DNA from: Lewinellaceae bacterium | GTDB lineage: Bacteria > Bacteroidota > Bacteroidia > Chitinophagales > Saprospiraceae | Reading direction: 5' to 3' | Length of the DNA: 64,000 nt | Assembly: GCA_016719605.1 (NCBI GenBank) | Contig: JADJYW010000015.1 | Coordinates: 151,001 to 215,000 of the forward strand | Part shown: positions 26,177-38,400 of the stretch, piece by piece | Position numbering within the stretch: position 1 is the first letter of the stretch | How the letters are laid out: each line of letters starts with the position of its first letter | Position numbers and translations under genes: made by a program | Notes under the pieces: model-generated | Told to the model about the DNA's origin: nothing | Seen by the model: the letters and a program-made list of their open reading frames with translations, nothing else | The model's database searches: none

Positions 26177-26298
26177 AAAAAAAAACCGCGGTGCTCGTTT
26201 GCACCGCGGCGGTTTCCCGTATAATCTCATGAAAAGTCACATAGTTGGTGGTCAATGTTTACCGCTTTCTTTCTTTTCGCCGCCGCTACCTCTTATTG
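26177..26298 (-). ncRNA. Small RNA candidate A, with terminator and promoter-like box
   Basis: On the minus strand a CACTTTTG box (26305-26312, one mismatch to TAnnTTTG) is followed by about 120 bases ending in a 9-bp GC stem (CCGCGGTGC/GCACCGCGG, loop AAACGA) and nine T residues, a textbook terminator. No minus-strand gene lies to its right, so the terminator should serve a short local transcript. A paralogue lies 539 bases away. The strongly conserved part is the last 60 bases; a short peptide beginning MRLYGKPPR is possible but its frame enters the terminator. Confidence 0.6.
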
Positions 26299-26715
26299 AC
26301 AATACAAAAGTGCAGCATACCGTACCAGTAGAAAAGAACAAAAAACAACGTTTGTTGATAAAAACAACCCTTGCTTATTGCAATGTATTTTCATTTCAAT
26401 ATCTTAAGTGTTTGTTTTTTAATCATTTAGGCATTAAATACTCATTCCTATTTCAAAATAATTCCATTATTTTGTTGAAAAACATATTTAAAAAATTTCG
26501 TTTTTTTGAAAAATTATTTCAATCTATAATCTGTCAGATCGATTATTTCGATTTTTCAGGTGTTTTCAAGAGGTGTTATCCGGGGAAAAGAATCAAACAG
26601 TATCCATTTACCAAACTGAAAACATTGCGTTTTGGGATGGCGATCGTATAATATACGATGGATATGCCCCAAGATTTTGGCTGGTTCTCCCCCCACCCAA
26701 ATTAGGTATAGGGGC

Positions 26716-26837
26716 AAAAAAAAACCGCGGCGCTCGTTTGCGCCGCGGCGGTTTCCCGTATAATCTCATGAAAAGTCAAATGTTGATGGTCATTGAGGCA
26801 CCGCTTTCTTTCATTCTGCCGCCATTCGCTCTCATTA
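26716..26837 (-). ncRNA. Small RNA candidate B, paralogue of A
   Basis: Same architecture as copy A: CACTTTTG box at 26844-26851, AAAGAAAGCGGT and ATGAGATTATACGGG blocks, and a 9-bp stem (CCGCGGCGC/GCGCCGCGG, loop AAACGA) followed by T9. Relative to A, one stem pair changes from T-A to C-G on both sides, a compensatory change that indicates selection on the hairpin. Similarity extends over about 200 bases (26710-26910 against 26171-26370). Confidence 0.6.
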
Positions 26838-27296
26838 ACGATACAAAAGTGCGGAGCATTGTTTGGGTAGTAAAGAACAAAAATAAGCATTTGTTGAAAA
26901 CAAAATCTTGATTTTTTTTTAATTTCTATTTTATAATAAAAATAAGTTGTTGATTTAAAAGTATTTATAAGATAATATAATTTTTTTCAGATGCTTTTGA
27001 TAGTTGGTTTGTTGAATTAAAAATTCGTTTTTGCGTCTAATTTTTTTGAAAAAGATTTTCACGGTGTAAAAAATAGAGTCTATTTCACTTGAAAATATGG
27101 GCCGAAGAGCGCAAAACGCACCATGGAGACATAGGAGACTCGGATAAGTGCTTATCGGCGTTGACGCCCAGGCCTTTTTATGCGTTGCGCTGCCTAACCA
27201 CAAAAAAAACAACGTTTGCCCGCCACACCTTACTTTTGCGCGGCATCATACCCCCCTTTCAACGCAGGCGAATAATAAGTTCGCCACACACCAAGC

Positions 27297-29780
27297 ATGG
27301 CCAAGAGCAAACGTGGACAGATAAGCCTGAACTTCGACGACGAGCGCCTCTCGAAACTTTTCGGGATGTTTCTCCTATTCCTTTCTTTCTATTTCCTCAT
27401 CGCGTTCACTTCCTACTTTTTTACCTGGCAAAACGACCACGATATCGTGTTCCGCTTTTCCTGGGAAATCTTCCTCGGCGATGTTGAAGTGGACAACTGG
27501 CTGGGACGCCTCGGCGCTTATCTGGCCGATAGCATCATTTACTGGGGGTTTGGCATAGCCTCCTTCGGGTTTGTTTATCTGCTATACCAGTACGGCCTGG
27601 CCCTGATCCGCCGTGTACCGCTGAGCCATCTTTTCATCACCCTGCAACACACCGTCATTTGGATGGTGATCGCGTCTGTGGTATCGTCGTTTTTTTTACA
27701 AACCTTCGAGTTCCCCGTCGGCGGCGTATTCGGTCAGGCGGTGAGCGAATGGATTCAGCGATTTCTCGGCATACCCGGCACCCTGGCGCTCCTGGTGTTT
27801 GCGCTCGTAGCCACGTTTGTATGGAACAACAACCCCGACCTGTCCGATTTCACCTGGCGCCAACTGTGGTATGAAACCCAGCGTGCCTGGCGCGACCTGC
27901 TCAGCGGCGAATACGGCAGACGACGCCGTGCCGCCAAACCACCCACCGCAACAACAAAGGTTGCACCGGAAGTCACCGGCCAGTCCCTGCCGGCCACGTC
28001 GGACGGCGTCTTCTCCGCCCAACCCGAACCCGCCGAAGAACTGGTACCCACGGGGGGGCAAATGTCTTTTGACCTCACCAAAAAAAGTGCTCTGTTTGCC
28101 GAAGAAAAACCCGTACGCAGCAAGAGCGATGCCCTGGAGGATACTGAATTGGAGATCAACCTTCCCACCGCACAACCCGCCACACCGGTGTTGCCCGACG
28201 ATGCCATGTCCTACAAACCGCCTGTGGAAGCCATCCAGGAGGACACGCCCAACCTGACCGAACCCTACGACCCCACGCTTGAGCTGTCGCACTACGAGTA
28301 CCCCCACCTCCAACTCCTGCACGAGTACGACAACTCGCAACTGGAAATTGACCGTGAGGAACTGGAACAGAACAAGAACCAGATTCTGCACACACTAATG
28401 AACTTCAAGATTGATATCGAGAAGATCAAAGCCACCATCGGCCCCACCGTTACGCTGTACGAAATCGTGCCGGCACGCGGTATCCGTATTTCCAAAATCA
28501 AAAATCTCGAAGACGACATCGCCCTCAGCCTCTCCGCACTGGGCATCCGTATCATCGCACCCATCCCCGGTAAAGGCACCATCGGTATCGAAGTGCCCAA
28601 CAAAAAACGCCAAACGGTCGGCATGCGCGATGTGCTCATGGACGACCGTTTCAAACGTGCCAAAATGGAATTGCCCATTGCCCTCGGCAAAAATATCCAA
28701 AACGAGGTATTTGTAGCCGACCTCACCAAGATGCCGCACTTGCTCATCGCGGGCGCTACCGGGCAAGGTAAATCGGTCGGCATCAACGTCATCCTCAACT
28801 CCCTGCTGTATAAAAAACACCCCTCACAGGTCAAACTCATTCTCATTGACCCGAAGAAGGTGGAATTGTTTCCATACGCCCGCCTGGAAAACCACTTCCT
28901 CGGCTTCTTGCCCGACCAGGTAGAACCGATCGTGACCGACACGCACAAGGTTGTGCAGACGCTCAACTCGCTCATCATCGAAATGGAAACCCGGTACAAC
29001 CTGCTCAAAAGTGCCGAGGTCCGCAACATCGCCGAATACAACGACAAATTCGTGGCACGCCGCCTCAACCCGCTCAAAGGCCACCGATTCCTGCCCTACA
29101 TCGTGCTGGTCATTGACGAGTTCGCCGACCTCATCATGACTGCCGGCAAAGAAATTGAACTACCGATCGGTCGCCTGGCGCAACTTTCCCGGGCGGTGGG
29201 CATACACCTGATCATCGCCACACAGCGCCCCTCGGTCAACATCATTACCGGCGTTATCAAGGCCAACTTCCCTGCCCGTATCGCGTACAAAGTGGTGTCT
29301 AAGGTAGACAGCCGCACGATCCTCGACGCTGGCGGCGCCGAACAACTGACCGGCAAGGGCGACATGCTGCTCTCCGTCGGTGGCGACGTTATCCGCCTGC
29401 AATCCGCTTTCGTGGATACGCCCGAAGTGGACCGCGTCATCGAATTTATCGCCAACCAGACGGGCTTCCCCGAACCATTCTTCCTGCCCGAGTTCCACGG
29501 CGATGACGAGGGCGCCGGCGCCAAACAGGTCAGTGTCGCCGACCTCGACGATATGCTCGACGATGCCGCCCGCCTCGTGGTGGAAACTCAACACGGCTCC
29601 ACCAGTATGATCCAGCGCCGCCTCAAACTCGGCTACAACCGGGCCGGACGAATCATGGACCAGCTCGAAGGCCTCGGCATCGTAGGCCCCGCCGAAGGCT
29701 CCAAACCCCGCGAAGTGTTGTACTACGATGTGGTAGAACTGGAGCGGTTCCTGACGGAGCTGCGGGCAAGAAAACATTGA
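27297..29780 (+). CDS. ftsK: DNA translocase FtsK/SpoIIIE
   Basis: 827 residues. Four N-terminal membrane helices (about 20-185) are followed by a variable linker rich in Pro, Thr and Glu (about 205-325), the alpha/beta FtsK motor (about 345-735; Walker A GATGQGKS near 485, Walker B VLVIDEFADL) and a C-terminal winged-helix gamma domain (MIQRRLKLGYNRAGRIMDQLE) that reads KOPS-type DNA. It pumps chromosome ends across the division septum. rlmN follows after four bases, so the two are probably cotranscribed. Confidence 0.96.
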   Translation: MAKSKRGQISLNFDDERLSKLFGMFLLFLSFYFLIAFTSYFFTWQNDHDIVFRFSWEIFLGDVEVDNWLGRLGAYLADSIIYWGFGIASFGFVYLLYQYGLALIRRVPLSHLFITLQHTVIWMVIASVVSSFFLQTFEFPVGGVFGQAVSEWIQRFLGIPGTLALLVFALVATFVWNNNPDLSDFTWRQLWYETQRAWRDLLSGEYGRRRRAAKPPTATTKVAPEVTGQSLPATSDGVFSAQPEPAEELVPTGGQMSFDLTKKSALFAEEKPVRSKSDALEDTELEINLPTAQPATPVLPDDAMSYKPPVEAIQEDTPNLTEPYDPTLELSHYEYPHLQLLHEYDNSQLEIDREELEQNKNQILHTLMNFKIDIEKIKATIGPTVTLYEIVPARGIRISKIKNLEDDIALSLSALGIRIIAPIPGKGTIGIEVPNKKRQTVGMRDVLMDDRFKRAKMELPIALGKNIQNEVFVADLTKMPHLLIAGATGQGKSVGINVILNSLLYKKHPSQVKLILIDPKKVELFPYARLENHFLGFLPDQVEPIVTDTHKVVQTLNSLIIEMETRYNLLKSAEVRNIAEYNDKFVARRLNPLKGHRFLPYIVLVIDEFADLIMTAGKEIELPIGRLAQLSRAVGIHLIIATQRPSVNIITGVIKANFPARIAYKVVSKVDSRTILDAGGAEQLTGKGDMLLSVGGDVIRLQSAFVDTPEVDRVIEFIANQTGFPEPFFLPEFHGDDEGAGAKQVSVADLDDMLDDAARLVVETQHGSTSMIQRRLKLGYNRAGRIMDQLEGLGIVGPAEGSKPREVLYYDVVELERFLTELRARKH

Positions 29781-29784
29781 GTAC

Positions 29785-30825
29785 ATGAAAGATATCCGTG
29801 AAATAAGCCTCCCCGACCTCGAAGTCCTATTCGCGTCCTGGAACGAACCGCGCTTCCGCGCTAAACAACTGTACGAATGGCTCTGGGCCAAGTCGGTCAC
29901 CGATTGGGAAACCATGACAAACCTGTCCAAAGACCTGCGCAACCGCCTGAAAGCAGAATTTACCCTGAATACGCTATTCGAAGATGCCGTGCAACACAGC
30001 ACCGACGGCACCGTCAAGACCCGTTTTATCACCCACGACGGCCACCGAATCGAAAGCGTGCTGATCCCCGTACCGCAAGACGAGCGCTACACCGTGTGTG
30101 TGAGCACCCAAGTGGGTTGCAGCCTCACCTGCACCTTTTGCGCCACCGGACGTATGGGCCGCAAGCGCAACCTCGAAGCCTACGAAATTTATGACCAGGT
30201 GACCCTCGTGAACCGACAGTGCATCGAAGCATTCGGGCGCCCGCTCACCAACGTGGTTTACATGGGCATGGGCGAACCGCTGCTTACCTACGGCAATACC
30301 ATGGAAAGCATCGCCCGACTCACCACGCCGCCGCCCCACGGGCTGGGTATGGCTGCCCGACGTATCACTGTGAGCACGGCCGGTATCGCCAAAATGATCC
30401 GAAAATTAGCCGACGACGGCTACCGCAGCAACCTCGCGCTCAGCCTGCACGCTGCCGACGACAAGAAGCGCAACGAGATCATGCCCATCAACGAGAGCAA
30501 CAACCTCGAAGCGCTCATGACGGCGCTGGAGTATTTTTACCAGAAAACGAAGTGCCGCATTTCCTACGAGTATATCGCCTTCGAGCGCTTCAACGACACC
30601 ATCGAGGATGCCGCCAACCTCATCCGGTTGTGCCGCCGTCAGTTTCCTGTACGGGTCAATATCATTGAGTACAACCCGATTGATGGCGCTATTTTTGAAA
30701 AATCGGACGAAAACCGGCTAAACGCCTTCGCGGCACACCTCGCCAAAAACGGCGTGACCGTGACCGTACGCCGCAGCCGGGGTAAGGATATTGATGCCGC
30801 CTGCGGACAGCTCGCCAACAAGTAA
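29785..30825 (+). CDS. rlmN: 23S rRNA (adenine-2503-C2)-methyltransferase RlmN
   Basis: 346 residues. The radical-SAM cluster motif CxxxCxxC is at C112, C116 and C119 (GCSLTCTFCATG), with the GMGEPL SAM-binding block and the C-terminal methyl-carrying cysteine at about residue 340 (DAACGQLANK). The enzyme methylates A2503 of 23S rRNA, and in some species tRNA A37. It begins four bases after ftsK and ends about 40 bases from the convergent permease gene. Confidence 0.96.
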   Translation: MKDIREISLPDLEVLFASWNEPRFRAKQLYEWLWAKSVTDWETMTNLSKDLRNRLKAEFTLNTLFEDAVQHSTDGTVKTRFITHDGHRIESVLIPVPQDERYTVCVSTQVGCSLTCTFCATGRMGRKRNLEAYEIYDQVTLVNRQCIEAFGRPLTNVVYMGMGEPLLTYGNTMESIARLTTPPPHGLGMAARRITVSTAGIAKMIRKLADDGYRSNLALSLHAADDKKRNEIMPINESNNLEALMTALEYFYQKTKCRISYEYIAFERFNDTIEDAANLIRLCRRQFPVRVNIIEYNPIDGAIFEKSDENRLNAFAAHLAKNGVTVTVRRSRGKDIDAACGQLANK

Positions 30826-30865
30826 GCGCGATCCTGGACACACCCGGCAGACAACGCCTTCCCAA

Positions 30866-32263
30866 CTACTGCCGCCACCAAAAATAAAACGGTACCCCCG
30901 TCAGCATCAGCACGATCCCCAGCATGGCTTCACGAGGATGATTGATGCAGGTGATGACGATGAGTGCCGCGCAAAACAGGATGAACAACGCCGGTACCGC
31001 CGGATAACCCCACACCCGGTAAGGTCGCTCGGCATCCGGCTCGCGCACACGCATGACGAACACCCCGAAGGCCGTGGCTCCATAGAAAAAGAACGCAGCG
31101 AAGATCAGCATATCGGTCAATTGATCGAAACTGCCCGACAGCACCAGCATGCAAGCCCATGCCCCCTGCATCCACAGCGCCGGGTTGGGCGTGTGGTACT
31201 TCGGGTGTATCTCGGCGGCCCGACGGAAAAACAGCCCGTCGCGTGCCATGGCGTAATAGACCCGGGGCGGCATCAAAATGGTGGCGTTGGTGCAACCGAG
31301 GGTAGTGATAAGAATGACGATGGAAATGAGTACAGCACCCACATCGCCTGCAAAATGGCGCACCACAGCCACGGCGGCGATCTCATTCTGATCCTTGTAC
31401 CCGCCGATGATCTGGTCTATCGGCAGCACATAGAGGTAGGTAAAGTTTACCACGACGTACGCCCCGATAATGATGAGCATACCGGAAAACAACGCCAGGG
31501 GTAGATTTCGATTAGGATTCTGGATTTCGCCGCCGAGAAAACCTACCGTATTCCAGCCTTCGTACGCCCAAAAAGCCGCCAACAGTGCAGCAAACATGGC
31601 TTTTATAAAATCAAAGTCCAGCCAACTGCGCATGGTGAACGAGGTAGCCGGCGTTTGAAAATTTTCAAAACTGCCGCCGCCATACAACAGCCCCGACAAC
31701 ACAATCAGTGCAAGTCCCACGATCACCGAGCGTGTGATCCAGGTGCTGAGCGCCGCTGCGCCGCGCAGGCCGCGCGTGTTCAGGAACGTCAGAATCAAAA
31801 TAAGCGCAATGGTCACGGCCTTTACCCCGGCGTTTTCGAGGGGTTTGAATACCCAAATTTCGATGCTTTCGATGGATTCCGGCAAGTGAGGCAGCGGCAC
31901 AATAGCGTTGAGCGACTGCGTGAATACATACGCGATGCCCGCAATGGCCGCTGTTTTGATGACCGCGAAGGTCGTCCAGCCCCAAAGGAAAGCTGTAAAC
32001 CGCCCGTATATCCGTCGAAAATACACATACTCGCCGCCCGCGTCGGCCATCATGCCCGCAATTTCGGCATTGCTCAAAGCGCCGCACAGGCTGATGATAC
32101 CCGCCAGTACCCACGCCCAAAGTACCAGATCGGGCGAGCCGAGCTGCTCCGACATCGGCGCCACTTTTTTGTAAACGCCCGATCCAATGACCGAACTGAC
32201 GACGAGAATAGTGGCAGCCCCGAGGGTTAGGCTGCGAACGAGTTGACCTTGTTGTTTTGCCAT
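30866..32263 (-). CDS. APC-family amino acid permease
   Basis: The frame extends to 32419, but MAKQQGQLVRSLTLGAATIL at 32263 is the natural start; 465 residues with about twelve membrane helices. The first helix carries the APC glycine-rich substrate-binding signature (VVSSVIGSGVYKK), and WAYEGWNTVGFLGGEIQNPNRNLP is typical of LAT-type exchangers. It is likely an inner-membrane amino acid transporter or exchanger; the substrate is unknown. The upstream region is shared with the divergent giant surface-protein gene. Confidence 0.9.
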   Translation of the reverse strand: MAKQQGQLVRSLTLGAATILVVSSVIGSGVYKKVAPMSEQLGSPDLVLWAWVLAGIISLCGALSNAEIAGMMADAGGEYVYFRRIYGRFTAFLWGWTTFAVIKTAAIAGIAYVFTQSLNAIVPLPHLPESIESIEIWVFKPLENAGVKAVTIALILILTFLNTRGLRGAAALSTWITRSVIVGLALIVLSGLLYGGGSFENFQTPATSFTMRSWLDFDFIKAMFAALLAAFWAYEGWNTVGFLGGEIQNPNRNLPLALFSGMLIIIGAYVVVNFTYLYVLPIDQIIGGYKDQNEIAAVAVVRHFAGDVGAVLISIVILITTLGCTNATILMPPRVYYAMARDGLFFRRAAEIHPKYHTPNPALWMQGAWACMLVLSGSFDQLTDMLIFAAFFFYGATAFGVFVMRVREPDAERPYRVWGYPAVPALFILFCAALIVITCINHPREAMLGIVLMLTGVPFYFWWRQ

Positions 32264-32389
32264 GATGCAAGCAAAGGTGGGGACATCATTTAAATTCACA
32301 GACAGAAAAAAACTTCGTGCCGCTGCGGTGAAAAAGTATTTCCACCCTCCCCTTCGCCCGGCAACCGGCAGCACTCTACCCCGCAGTTG

Positions 32390-32397
32390 TATCTTTG
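32390..32397 (+). promoter_or_regulatory. TATCTTTG promoter box of the giant surface protein
   Basis: A perfect TAnnTTTG match placed 31 bases before the ATG at 32429. I could not identify a clear -33 box at standard spacing. Confidence 0.5.
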
Positions 32398-32428
32398 TTC
32401 CATTCCGTGAACAACTCATCCGCTGTGT

Positions 32429-35400
32429 ATGCCCAACCGATTTTTATCCGCCATCCTCATTCCCCTGTTTGCTCTGTTTTTTCACGCCCGGCTGACCGCC
32501 CAAAATATGACCGTCACCATCGGCGGCCCCACGGTGGTGTGCCCGGGCTGCTATTCCTACCGGGCCATCGTCAGTCCTTCATCCGGCAACCCAGGCTCGG
32601 CGCCGCTCTTGTACCAATGGGCCGTCAGCGGCCCGGGAGGCTTCAGCCAGATTTCCGGAGACAGCATCCCGACGTTTTGTTTTTCCATGGCCGGCCTCTA
32701 CAAAATCGCCGTTACGGTAGTGTCGGGAAACGGCACCCTGGGTTCCAGCGCCAGCCTGGAGGTAACCGTGCTGAACTTCTTGCCCGTCGAGATTGTGTCC
32801 GGCAACCCCGCTATTTGCAATTCCGACAGCTTGAATTCCGACGCAACCAACCAGTTTTGTGAAAAAGTATGCCCGTACAGCACCGTCACATACTCCCTTG
32901 CCAACCCGCCCGCCTCGCCTGTCGGCGGTGGGCAACCGGTCATTACCTGGAACGTATCGGGCGCACAAAACTTCGTGGTCAACACACCGGGCAACCTCTC
33001 CGTCACAGTCACCTGGGGACCTTCGGGCGCCGGCTCGGTATCCGTAGTGGTGGTTACCAACACGCAGCCTTCCTGTGTCGGCGAATCCAGCCTGTGCGTC
33101 ACCATCGTGGAGGAACCGCAAGCCCTGTTTGGTACCGACCCGGCGCCCGGCGCCGGAAACGATACCGTGCGGATTTGCAAAGGACAAACCGTGTGGTTCG
33201 ACAACCAGAGTCAGTACGCCGATACCTACGAATGGTTTTTCAGCGATGATTTTTCCAGTACCAATGCCGTAAACCCGCAGCATACGTTCCAAAACCCCGG
33301 CTTGTACACCGTGCGCCTCGTGGCGCTGAGCGCTTGTTTTTGCACCGACACCACCGAGATGGTTGTCGAAGTCCTGGATGCCGAAGCGCCCACGCTCGAA
33401 TGCGTAGGCGACGTGTGCCCGGGCGCCACGGCTACATACGCAGCTTCGCCCAATTGCACGGGGATCACCTGGGCAGTCAGCCCAAACGGCACGGTGCTCG
33501 CCGGCGGCACGCCCGGCACAGACAGCATCACCGTGCAATGGGCCACCGGCCCTTCGGGCAATATCCTGCTCAGCAATTTCGCCTGCTCCGGCGTAGCCTG
33601 CCCGTTCCCGACCCTCGTGCGCATCCCGATCATAGACGACAACGCCGAAATCCTGGGCGCAGAGCGCGTTTGCCCCGATGCTGAGGAAGTATACTCCATC
33701 GATCCCTTTGGCGGCACCGGCTTCGTGTGGACCCTCAGCGGCGGCGGCGCCATCCTCGACGGACAGGGCACCAACCGTGTCTCCATCCGCTGGAGCGGCT
33801 TCCCAAACCCCGGCACAACCCATTGGCTATCCGTCCGATACGACAACTGCTACCTCGGTTGCGGCGGACAGGATTCCATTCCCGTGCGCATTGTGTCGCC
33901 GTTTTTTGTCGGAGGCCCCGTGGAAGCCTGCGCCGATGCAACGGGGAATTTCCTTTCCCGCCTAACGTTCAACAACGCAAATATCAATTGCAACTGGACG
34001 CTTCGCGCACCCGACGGCTCCACGGCCTGGACGTCTCCCGCGCCGGCGGCTTCGGTGGCCGCGCCGTTTGCCGCCGGCCCCGGCACCTACCGGATGTTTG
34101 CCGTGCCCGACAACCCGCTGCTCACCTGTACCGATCAGGGAGAGTGGGCCATCCGTGTGCCCGATGTGCCCGCCGCCCCGACGGCTATCGCCGGCCCCGT
34201 ACTCGTCTGCCCCGGCCAAACCAGCACCTATTCGGCTACCGGAACAGCACCCGATGCCAATATCAGCTGGATCGTTCGAAACGGCCCAGGCGCGCCAACC
34301 ACTGTTTTGGGAAACCCACTGAATGTGACCTGGAACGCCGTCGGCCCCTACCAGTTGAGGGCCGTCGTACTTTCGGCCAATGGGTTGGGCTGCACGTCGG
34401 CAGCGGTCTATTTGGAAGCGCAGCACGTCGGCGCCATCTCCGCTGCCGGCCCTGCCCAAACCTGTATCAACAGCACCACAACCTATACGGCGCCCGATGT
34501 ACCGGGTCTGGATTTTCAATGGAGCCTCCAGCCCGCCGATGCCGGCGCGATCGTATCCGGCCAGGGCACCAACGCGGTGGAGATTTTTTGGCAATTACCC
34601 GGTACGCACACGCTCGCTATTTCGGCCTGCGGCCAAACCGCCAATCAGGCGGTGGTCGTGACACCCGACCCGGTGCCGGCAGTCGTACACCCGACCGAGT
34701 TGTGCGCCGGTGGTATGGCGCCGGTACAAACCGCCGCGCCATTTGTGTCGTATTCCTGGGAAAATACCGCCGGCACGGTGCTCGGCACAGCGGCTACCGT
34801 TGACCTTGGCCCGGGCAACTTCGTCGTGTCCGTTACCGATGCCAACGGCTGTACAGGGAGCGCTACTTTTTCCATTAACACCGCCCAGGCGCCCAACATG
34901 ACCGTGTCTACCGCCGATCCGACCGGTTTTTGCAACAACTCTCAATTCGTGACTATGCAGGCATTGGCCAACTCCGGCGGCCCGCTCACCTACGCGTGGT
35001 TTCGAGACGGAGCGCCGCTCGGGGTAACAACATCCACCTATTCCACCAACCAGTACGGCAATTATACGGTGCAGGCCACCAATGCAGCAGGCTGTACGGC
35101 CACAGCCGGGCCTGTGCTCGTTTTTGAAGATTGTAGTGGCGGCGGTGGCGGCGGCGGGCTTCCGGGTGGTGGCGGACCGGGTTGCCCGCCGGGCAGTATT
35201 TCCATACAAATTACGCCTTCGACCCGCTGCGACTCCTTCCTTTTTCAAGCCATCGGAGCCAACTATTTGGCCGGATCGGCGCAATGGCACTTCGGCCAAT
35301 CCGGCCAGGGGGTGACCGGAACCGCCGCCGGAGATCAGGTGTCGTTTGTTTTCCCCAATGCGGGACAGTATATCGTGGTACTGTTCGCCACGCTCACCAC

Positions 35401-38400
35401 GGGCGGCGTTTGTCGGGTGGTAGACTCCGTGAACGTGGAGGTGGTCGCACAATTTTCGGTACTGCCCGCCTGCCCGGGCAGCCCGACGGGTTTTGATGAG
35501 GGCAGCGCTTTTTTGCCCGGCAGCGGTATCACCGCATGGGCCTGGGATTTCGGCGACCCCGCTTCCGGCCCGCTGAATACGGCGGCCATTCAAACGCCGA
35601 CGCACCTATACGCCGCTGCCGGAACCTATCCTGTAACGCTGACGGTGACTGCCAACAGCGGTTGCACATCCACCGTTGTCCATCCCGCCGATATTCCGCA
35701 ACCCACAGCACCGGTCATTACACCGCCGGCGGAAACCTGTGCAGGTAACGCGCTGGAATTCGGCGGCACCGGACAGGGCCTCGTCTGGGATTTTGGCGAC
35801 CCCGCTTCCGGGGCACTGAACACGGCGGCCGGCAACCCGGTTTTTCACACATTTGCCGCCGGCAACTACACCGTGACGGCTACCGCAACCGATAACCTCG
35901 GTTGCACGGCTACGGCCACATACACCCTGCCGGTAGCGCCCAATCCGTTTAGCGGGCAAATCACTCCGACCAGCCCGGCGCCATTTTGCGAAGGCGGATC
36001 GCTTACCCTCACGGCCCCGGTTGGCGGACTAACCTACCTGTGGTCGGACGGCAGCGGCGCCAATACACTCGTAGTATCCGAGGAAGGCGTGTACGGCGTA
36101 ACCCTTACCGACGCCAACGGCTGCGTCTATGTGCCGGCGCCAGTGCCCGTATCAGTCACACCCGGCCCGGATGCGCTGATCAAAGCCGCCATACTCAACA
36201 ACCTGGGCCAAACGGTGGGCGTAGCCTACCCTTCGTACAGCGTTTGTGCAGGTGAAGACGTGCGGCTATTTGCCGAAGGGATTGGTTCCCAAACCTATAC
36301 CTGGTCCACGGGGATCAACGGTACCACCATCGAGTTTTCCCAGGTGCGCAACAACCTGCTGCCCGTGGGCACGCACCTGTACACAGTGACGATAACCGAC
36401 GCGACGAGCGGTTGTACAACGGTTTCAGACCCGTTTGTGGTGACCGTCAATCCCGTTCCTTCCGGTTTTTCCATAGCCAACAACATCGCGCCGGCCTGTG
36501 CGGGTGCAACAAACACGCTGGCGTACACCGGCCCTAATCCCGGCAACTGGCAATTTATCTGGAACACCGGCCAAACCGATGTGCCGTTGGTGACGACCAA
36601 TCCCGGGCGGTACTTCCTCCGGGTCGTCAACGAGTTTGGCTGCGAAGCCCGCAGCAATCCGCTCACCATTCTGCCCGGCCCGAACGTGGCCGCCATACCG
36701 GCGGGTTGCCACACGCGCTGCCGACCGGACACCCTCTGCCTGCCCAACATCCCGAACATCACCGCCTGGCAGTGGTATTTTAATGGAAACCCGGTGCCCG
36801 GCGCCACGAGTCCGACGTTTGCGCCGGACCAAAGCGGGACGTACTTTGCCCAACTGACCGATATTTTCGGTTGCACCAACCAAAGCGGACCGCTCACGCT
36901 GAACCTGCTTGATGGTTTCGGCAACATCCTCGGCCAGGTGTGGTCGGATGTAAACAACAATGGCGTAATTGATGCCGCAGACACCTTGGTGAGCGGCATA
37001 GCGGTGAACCTGCTGCAAGGCGGTACGCCGGTGGGTGCGGGCCAATCCGGCGCGGGCGGCGATTTTGCGTTCACCAATATCGCTTCGGAAAACTACGCGG
37101 TAGAAGTTGACGCCGGGTTGTTGCCGGCCGGCTGGCAGATCGTCATCGGGCAAGACCCGGCGAGCCTGTCCGGTTGCGACGCCGTTGACCAAGTGGGTTT
37201 GCTGATCCGGGCAGCCTGCCTGACCGTGCTGACCTCCAACCTGCAACTCGATGCCTGCCCCAACGATGTGGCGCTATACAACGGCACACCCATCCCGGCG
37301 GGTAGCAGCCAGACCTTCCTGCTGACTACGGCAGCCGGCTGCGATTCGTTGGTAACGGTGAGCGTGGTGGCGTTGCCCGTCACGTTCGGGACCCTGAACG
37401 CCGCCGCGTGCTCAGGTTCCAGTTTCGATTTCAACGGAACACCCGTTGCGGCGGGCACGTCGCAGGATTTTGTGCTGCAAAATGCGCTGGGATGCGACTC
37501 CATCCTCACGGTCAGCGTGGCAGAGTTGCCGGTTTCCTTCGGCACGCTGAATGCCGCCGCGTGCCCGGGTTCGAGTTTTGATTTCAACGGAACACCCGTT
37601 GCGGCGGGCACGTCGCAGGATTTTGTGCTGCAAAATGCGCTGGGCTGCGACTCCATTCTCACGGTCAGCGTGGCGGCATTGCCCGTCACGTTCGGAACGC
37701 TGAACGCCGCCGCGTGCCCGGGTTCGAGTTTTGATTTCAACGGAACACCCGTTGCGGCGGGCACGTCGCAGGATTTTGTGCTGCAAAATGCGCTGGGATG
37801 CGACTCCATACTCACGGTCAGCGTGGCGCAGCTGCCCGTCACGTTCGGAACGCTGAACGCCGCCGCGTGCCCGGGTTCGAGTTTTGATTTCAACGGAACA
37901 CCCGTTGCGGCGGGCACGTCGCAGGATTTTGTGCTGCAAAATGCGCTGGGATGCGACTCCATTCTCACGGTCAGCGTGGCGGCATTGCCCGTCACGTTCG
38001 GAACGCTGAACGCCGCCGCGTGCCCGGGTTCGAGTTTCGATTTCAACGGAACACCCGTTGCGGCGGGCACGTCGCAGGATTTTGTGCTGCAAAATGCGCT
38101 GGGCTGCGACTCCATTCTCACGGTGAGCGTGGCGGCGTTGCCCGTCACGTTCGGGACCCTGAACGCCGCCGCGTGCTCAGGTTCCACTTTTGATTTCAAC
38201 GGAACACCCGTTGCGGCGGGCACGTCGCAGGACTTTGTGCTGCAAAATGCGCTGGGCTGCGACTCCATTCTCACCGTCAGCGTGGCAGAGTTGCCGGTTT
38301 CCTTCGGAACGCTGAATGCCGCCGCGTGCCCGGGTTCGAGTTTTGATTTCAACGGAACACCCGTTGCGGCGGGCACGTCGCAGGATTTTGTGCTGCAAAA

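Larger units (their letters stand above)
26110..27296. other. AT-rich intergenic island without CDS
   Basis: Nearly 1.2 kb between two plus-strand genes, strikingly A+T-rich compared with its surroundings, especially 26340-26570 and 26880-27080. It contains the two small-RNA candidates listed next. Short ORFs here are not conserved between the duplicated copies beyond the hairpin. Part of the right end (27100-27296) returns to normal composition and should hold the ftsK promoter. I see nothing else definable. Confidence 0.7.

Noticed and set aside
26142..26911. Plus-strand ORFs of 169 and 112 codons in the AT-rich island
   Set aside because: They share only the duplicated hairpin segment, have low-complexity Phe/Lys-rich tails and no start signals; better explained by the two small-RNA loci.
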